Positions 13,931 through 16,484 of a stretch of DNA of 16,484 nt are shown one piece after another. Source of the DNA: JAENVU01 sp964639075. GTDB lineage: Bacteria; Actinomycetota; Acidimicrobiia; IMCC26256; JAENVU01. Under the pieces are notes generated by a model. That model was not told the origin of the DNA and did not search any database. It worked only from the letters and a program-made list of their open reading frames with translations. The number at the start of each line of letters is the position of its first letter. Within the stretch, counting starts at the first letter, position 1. Made by a program: the position numbers and the translations under genes. The stretch covers positions 1 through 16,484 of the forward strand of contig CAZXCB010000055.1 of the NCBI GenBank assembly GCA_964639075.1, written 5' to 3'.

Positions 13931-14581
13931 CTACGCCGTGTGATCGGTCCAGGCGCTTCCGTCCCAGTAGCGCCACGCGGACGCACCGCTCGGATCCGCA
14001 TACCAGGCAGCCGACGCCACGGCGGGTGGGCCGGCCCCGCGCTTGCGGTGTGATCTGGAGACGATCACGAGGGCACCCAGCAATGTTGTCAATGCCAGGA
14101 TGCCGAGCGCGCCACCGACAACCCAGCCCGGTACGCCATTGCACGCGTCGTCGAAGGCGGAGAGCGACTGGGCCTTGTTCACGCCGGGCCGGAACACTCG
14201 ACCGGGCCGCAATGCGGTGTCACGTATGACGATCGTCGCGTGATCGGGCGACCGGACGGTGATCCGCCAGGCCTTCGGTCGCGAGGCGAGATCGAGGTGC
14301 GCGTCCTCGATCCAGTCGCGCCCGGGGAGAACACCGACCGTCACCGCGGCCGTGCTCGGTACCTCCCCGGATCCGTCGCGCACAGCGTGGGCGGACCAGA
14401 TCAGACGTTGGGTCGTGGCATCGCGCACCGTGACTTGCTCGATCCACGTTCCGCAGTCCACGACGGTCAACGCATCACCGTGAATCACCCGCACCCCCAC
14501 CTCGGTGGAGGCGGTGCAACCAGTGAGTGCCGTCACCGACGCGAGCACGAGGCTCGCCAGCGCAGCGCGACGCAGCTTCAC
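13931..14581 (-). CDS. Lipoprotein with TM anchor and C-terminal DUF2510 motif
   Basis: The 216-residue product starts MKLRRAALASLVLASVTALTGC (two basic Arg, hydrophobic core, lipobox L-T-G-Cys22), so it should be a lipoprotein. An exported domain of about 125 residues follows, with Cys43 and Cys147 that could form a disulfide. Residues 152-174 are a membrane helix, followed by basic SRSHRKRG, which predicts a cytoplasmic tail. The tail ends in a DUF2510 motif: AAWYADPSG then WRYWDGSAWTDH. The GTG at 14581 is chosen because it begins the signal peptide; a GATGCT -10-like box lies 6 bases upstream. Function unknown. DUF2510 is more often at the N-terminus, so this order is unusual. Confidence 0.8.
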   Translation of the reverse strand: MKLRRAALASLVLASVTALTGCTASTEVGVRVIHGDALTVVDCGTWIEQVTVRDATTQRLIWSAHAVRDGSGEVPSTAAVTVGVLPGRDWIEDAHLDLASRPKAWRITVRSPDHATIVIRDTALRPGRVFRPGVNKAQSLSAFDDACNGVPGWVVGGALGILALTTLLGALVIVSRSHRKRGAGPPAVASAAWYADPSGASAWRYWDGSAWTDHTA

Positions 14582-14671
14582 CGGACCAGCATCCCTGAGC
14601 CGGACCGAGCTGCGCAGGTGCGCGCAATGCGTCGCAGTCGGTCGCACACCCAGACGTGGCGTCGCCCGGCG

Positions 14672-15646
14672 TCAGCGGAAGGCAGGGATCACCTCGGTGG
14701 CGAAGCGGCGGAGGGTCTCGTCGCCCGGGTAGTCGGGCATCCACGCGACGACCGCGGAGCAACCGAGCTTCCCGTACTCCGCGATCCGATCCTGCACCTG
14801 CTCCGCGGTCCCCGCGAGGTTGCCGCGGCGGTACGAGTCCCACTCCTCGAGCCACGGCTGCGCGGCGCGGCGCGCCTCGTGGAAGTCCCGTGCCTCCGCC
14901 TCGGTGCCGCGGACGACGAGCTCCGGGCTCCAGCTCTTCACGATCTCGTCCTCGTCACGCCCGACCTCGTCGCAGTGGCCCTGCAACACCTCGCGCTTGT
15001 GCGTCCACTCCTCGGGCTTGCCGCCGAAGTTCGACACGTTCGCAAGCCGGGCGACCACGCGCAGCGTCAGCTGCTCGCCGCTCCCCCCGATCCACACCGG
15101 CGGGTGCGGTTCCTGCAGCGGCTTCGGATCGCACTGCGCGCCGGCGACGCGGTAGTAGCGGCCCTCGAAGCTCGCGTCGGCCTCGGACCACATGAGCTTC
15201 ACGATCTCGACGGCCTCACGCAGCATCCCGATGCGTACCTTCGGCGCCGGGTACTCGTAGCCGTACGCCTTGTACTCGTGCTCGTACCAGCCGGCGCCGA
15301 CGCCCCAGTCCAACCGTCCGCCGCTGATCACGTCGATGGAGCTCGCGATCTTCGCAGTGAGCGTCGGCGGCCGGTACGACGTGCAGCTCACCATCTGGCC
15401 GAGCCTGATGCGTGACGTGGCCTGCGCGAGCGCGGCCATGGTGGTCCAACATTCGAATACGGCCTCGTGTGCGGGCGTCGGCACATTGTGGAAGTGGTCG
15501 TAGACCCAGATCGAGTCGTAGCCGAGTTCCTCGGCGAGCACAGACACGTCCAGGCAGCGCTGCCATTGGGCGGCGGCGCCGTCGATCGCCGCGAGCTCCG
15601 TCTTCCACCCCTGGGGCGCGAACGCGCCGAACTGCCACGTGGTCAT
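14672..15646 (-). CDS. LLM-class F420-dependent oxidoreductase
   Basis: This 324-residue protein is a luciferase-like TIM-barrel monooxygenase-fold enzyme of the TIGR03560-type, which in actinomycetes normally uses coenzyme F420 instead of FMN. Recognisable blocks are AEELGYDSIWVYDHFHN (38-54), SRIRLGQMVSCTSYRPP (78-94), SSIDVISGGRLDWGVGAGWYEHEY (102-125, in parts) and PPVWIGGSGEQLTLRVVARLAN. Length is normal. The ATG at 15646 has AAAGG eight bases upstream. A TAGGTT -10 box at 15680-15685 would give a leader of about 27 bases. It diverges from the metallopeptidase gene over 88 bases. The substrate cannot be inferred; F420 use is family inference. Confidence 0.9.
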   Translation of the reverse strand: MTTWQFGAFAPQGWKTELAAIDGAAAQWQRCLDVSVLAEELGYDSIWVYDHFHNVPTPAHEAVFECWTTMAALAQATSRIRLGQMVSCTSYRPPTLTAKIASSIDVISGGRLDWGVGAGWYEHEYKAYGYEYPAPKVRIGMLREAVEIVKLMWSEADASFEGRYYRVAGAQCDPKPLQEPHPPVWIGGSGEQLTLRVVARLANVSNFGGKPEEWTHKREVLQGHCDEVGRDEDEIVKSWSPELVVRGTEAEARDFHEARRAAQPWLEEWDSYRRGNLAGTAEQVQDRIAEYGKLGCSAVVAWMPDYPGDETLRRFATEVIPAFR

Positions 15647-15679
15647 CGGACGTGCCTTTCGTGTCGGAGGGTCGCGGCG

Positions 15680-15685
15680 AACCTA
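15680..15685 (-). promoter_or_regulatory. -10 box TAGGTT of the F420 oxidoreductase gene
   Basis: TAGGTT on the minus strand is about 33 bases above the ATG at 15646, with an AAAGG ribosome binding site between. This gene therefore has a conventional leader, unlike its divergent neighbour. Confidence 0.35.
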
Positions 15686-15721
15686 TCCCGGGGAAGGCGC
15701 GGCCGGCGCCCGACCGGTTCC

Positions 15722-15727
15722 TACACT
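15722..15727 (+). promoter_or_regulatory. Leaderless -10 box TACACT of the metallopeptidase gene
   Basis: TACACT ends 7 bases before the ATG at 15735, and the intervening GCGACGG is not a convincing ribosome binding site. The transcription start would coincide with the start codon. Confidence 0.5.
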
Positions 15728-15734
15728 GCGACGG

Positions 15735-16484
15735 ATGGGGACTCCGGGGATCGTCCACGTGCTCACCCAGCGGCTCGAGCCGCTCGCGCTCGCCGCCAAC
15801 CTCGCCTGGTGGGACGCGAGCACCAAGGTCAGCCCGGAGCACGAGGCCGCGCGCGTCGCGGCTGACGTCGCGCTGCGAGAGGCGCTCGCGGATCCCGAGC
15901 AGTTCGACGCGGTCGACGCCGCTCGCGCGGATCCGGACCCGGCGATCGCGCGGGACGCGGAGATCCTCTACGCGTCGATGCTCCCGCAGCAGGTCCCGGC
16001 CGAAATCCGCCGGCGGATCGTGGAGCTCGAGGCCGAGATCGACAGCGTGTTCAACTCGCACCGCCCGGTGGTCGCCGGCGTGGCGCGCACCGACAACGAG
16101 GTCGGCGAGATCCTGCGCGCGTCGGCCGACGTCGCGGAGCGCCAGGAGGCGTGGGAGGCGGCCAAGACCGTCGGGGCCGCCGTTGCCGACCGGATCCGCG
16201 CGCTGGCGCACCTTCGCAACGAGGCCGCGCGGGCGGTGGGGCACCGCGACTTCTTCGCCCTCAGCCTCGCGACCGCCGAGCTCGACGAGGACCGGCTCCT
16301 CGACACGCTCGACGCCGTCGACGACTCGACGCGCGAGCGCTTCACCGAGTGGAAGCGGGGCGACGACGAGATCCGCGCCGACCGGTTCGGTCTCACCCCG
16401 GCCGAGCTGCGGCCGTGGCACTACGCCGATCCCTTCTTCCAGGAGCCGCCCACGGGCGACGCGCTCGAACTGGACGCCTGGTTC
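15735..16484 (+). CDS. M2-like zinc metallopeptidase, N-terminal part, 3' partial
   Basis: The frame is open from ATG at 15735 to the end of the window, giving the first 250 residues of a larger protein. It lacks a signal peptide, so it should be cytoplasmic. The segment EVGEILRASADVAERQEAWEAAK, the HLRNEAARAVGHRDFFALSL block and the ELRPWHYADPFFQE block closely resemble bacterial members of peptidase family M2 (peptidyl-dipeptidase A, ACE-like), which also share these features with M3 and M32 enzymes. The HEXXH zinc motif would lie to the right of the window. The start is supported by a leaderless -10 box. Mostly alpha-helical, Glu/Ala/Arg-rich. The exact family is likely but not proved. Confidence 0.78.
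   Translation, partial: MGTPGIVHVLTQRLEPLALAANLAWWDASTKVSPEHEAARVAADVALREALADPEQFDAVDAARADPDPAIARDAEILYASMLPQQVPAEIRRRIVELEAEIDSVFNSHRPVVAGVARTDNEVGEILRASADVAERQEAWEAAKTVGAAVADRIRALAHLRNEAARAVGHRDFFALSLATAELDEDRLLDTLDAVDDSTRERFTEWKRGDDEIRADRFGLTPAELRPWHYADPFFQEPPTGDALELDAWF

Noticed and set aside
12338..14053. 571-codon plus-strand open frame opposite the sulfotransferase and across the palindrome-rich gap
   Set aside because: It has no domain-like sequence, crosses other genes and gaps, and the opposite strand has clear PAPS-binding motifs.
1..16484. Defence system, biosynthetic cluster or CRISPR array
   Set aside because: No regularly spaced repeats, nucleases beyond Nth, toxin-antitoxin pairs or synthase modules are visible; the content is largely housekeeping.

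Overview
The window is GC-rich throughout and reads as chromosomal DNA of an actinomycete, most likely a lineage near the Acidimicrobiia. The lineage hint comes from a mycothiol synthase (MshD), an F420-type luciferase-like oxidoreductase, a DUF2510 protein, an Eis-like acetyltransferase, and start codons that often sit directly behind TAnnnT -10 boxes with no ribosome binding site (leaderless genes). The phylum rests on gene content; the class is inference. No mobile element, CRISPR array, rRNA or tRNA was seen, and no gene-free stretch reaches 300 bases.

Layout: (1) 1-1182, plus strand: the end of an oligopeptidase B gene, translationally coupled to a short-chain dehydrogenase. (2) 1298-2758: a TesB-like thioesterase (minus) and a small alpha/beta hydrolase (plus) diverge from a 27-bp gap whose two -10 boxes share the same TA. 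(3) 2761-6731, minus strand: hisD-hisC-hisB-hisA with 4-base overlaps, followed by a 70-residue unknown protein with its own start signals. hisH, usually next to hisA, is absent, and hisA has GTA where ATG or GTG is expected. (4) 6808-8968: a 68-residue unknown protein (plus), then the Eis-like acetyltransferase and endonuclease III (minus). (5) 8994-11283, plus: mshD, rlmN and a small membrane protein, each coupled by GTGA overlaps. nth and mshD diverge from a 25-bp gap with the same shared-TA promoter design as region 2.

(6) 11340-12202, plus: an ArsR-type repressor coupled to an AHSA1/SRPBCC protein. A perfect 10-bp inverted repeat covers the repressor's -10 region, probable transcription start and start codon, so it is a strong candidate auto-operator. 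(7) 12209-13396, minus: a PAPS-type sulfotransferase. (8) 13572-14581: a 52-residue four-cysteine protein (plus) and a lipoprotein with a second membrane anchor and a C-terminal DUF2510 motif (minus), converging on a 200-bp palindrome-rich gap. (9) 14672-16484: an F420-type oxidoreductase (minus) diverging from an M2-like metallopeptidase that runs off the right edge.

Most genes are housekeeping: histidine synthesis, base-excision repair, mycothiol synthesis and rRNA/tRNA methylation. I found no convincing new multi-gene system. The unusual material lies in expression signals (symmetric leaderless promoters, an operator inside a start codon, a non-canonical hisA start) and in several small unassigned proteins.
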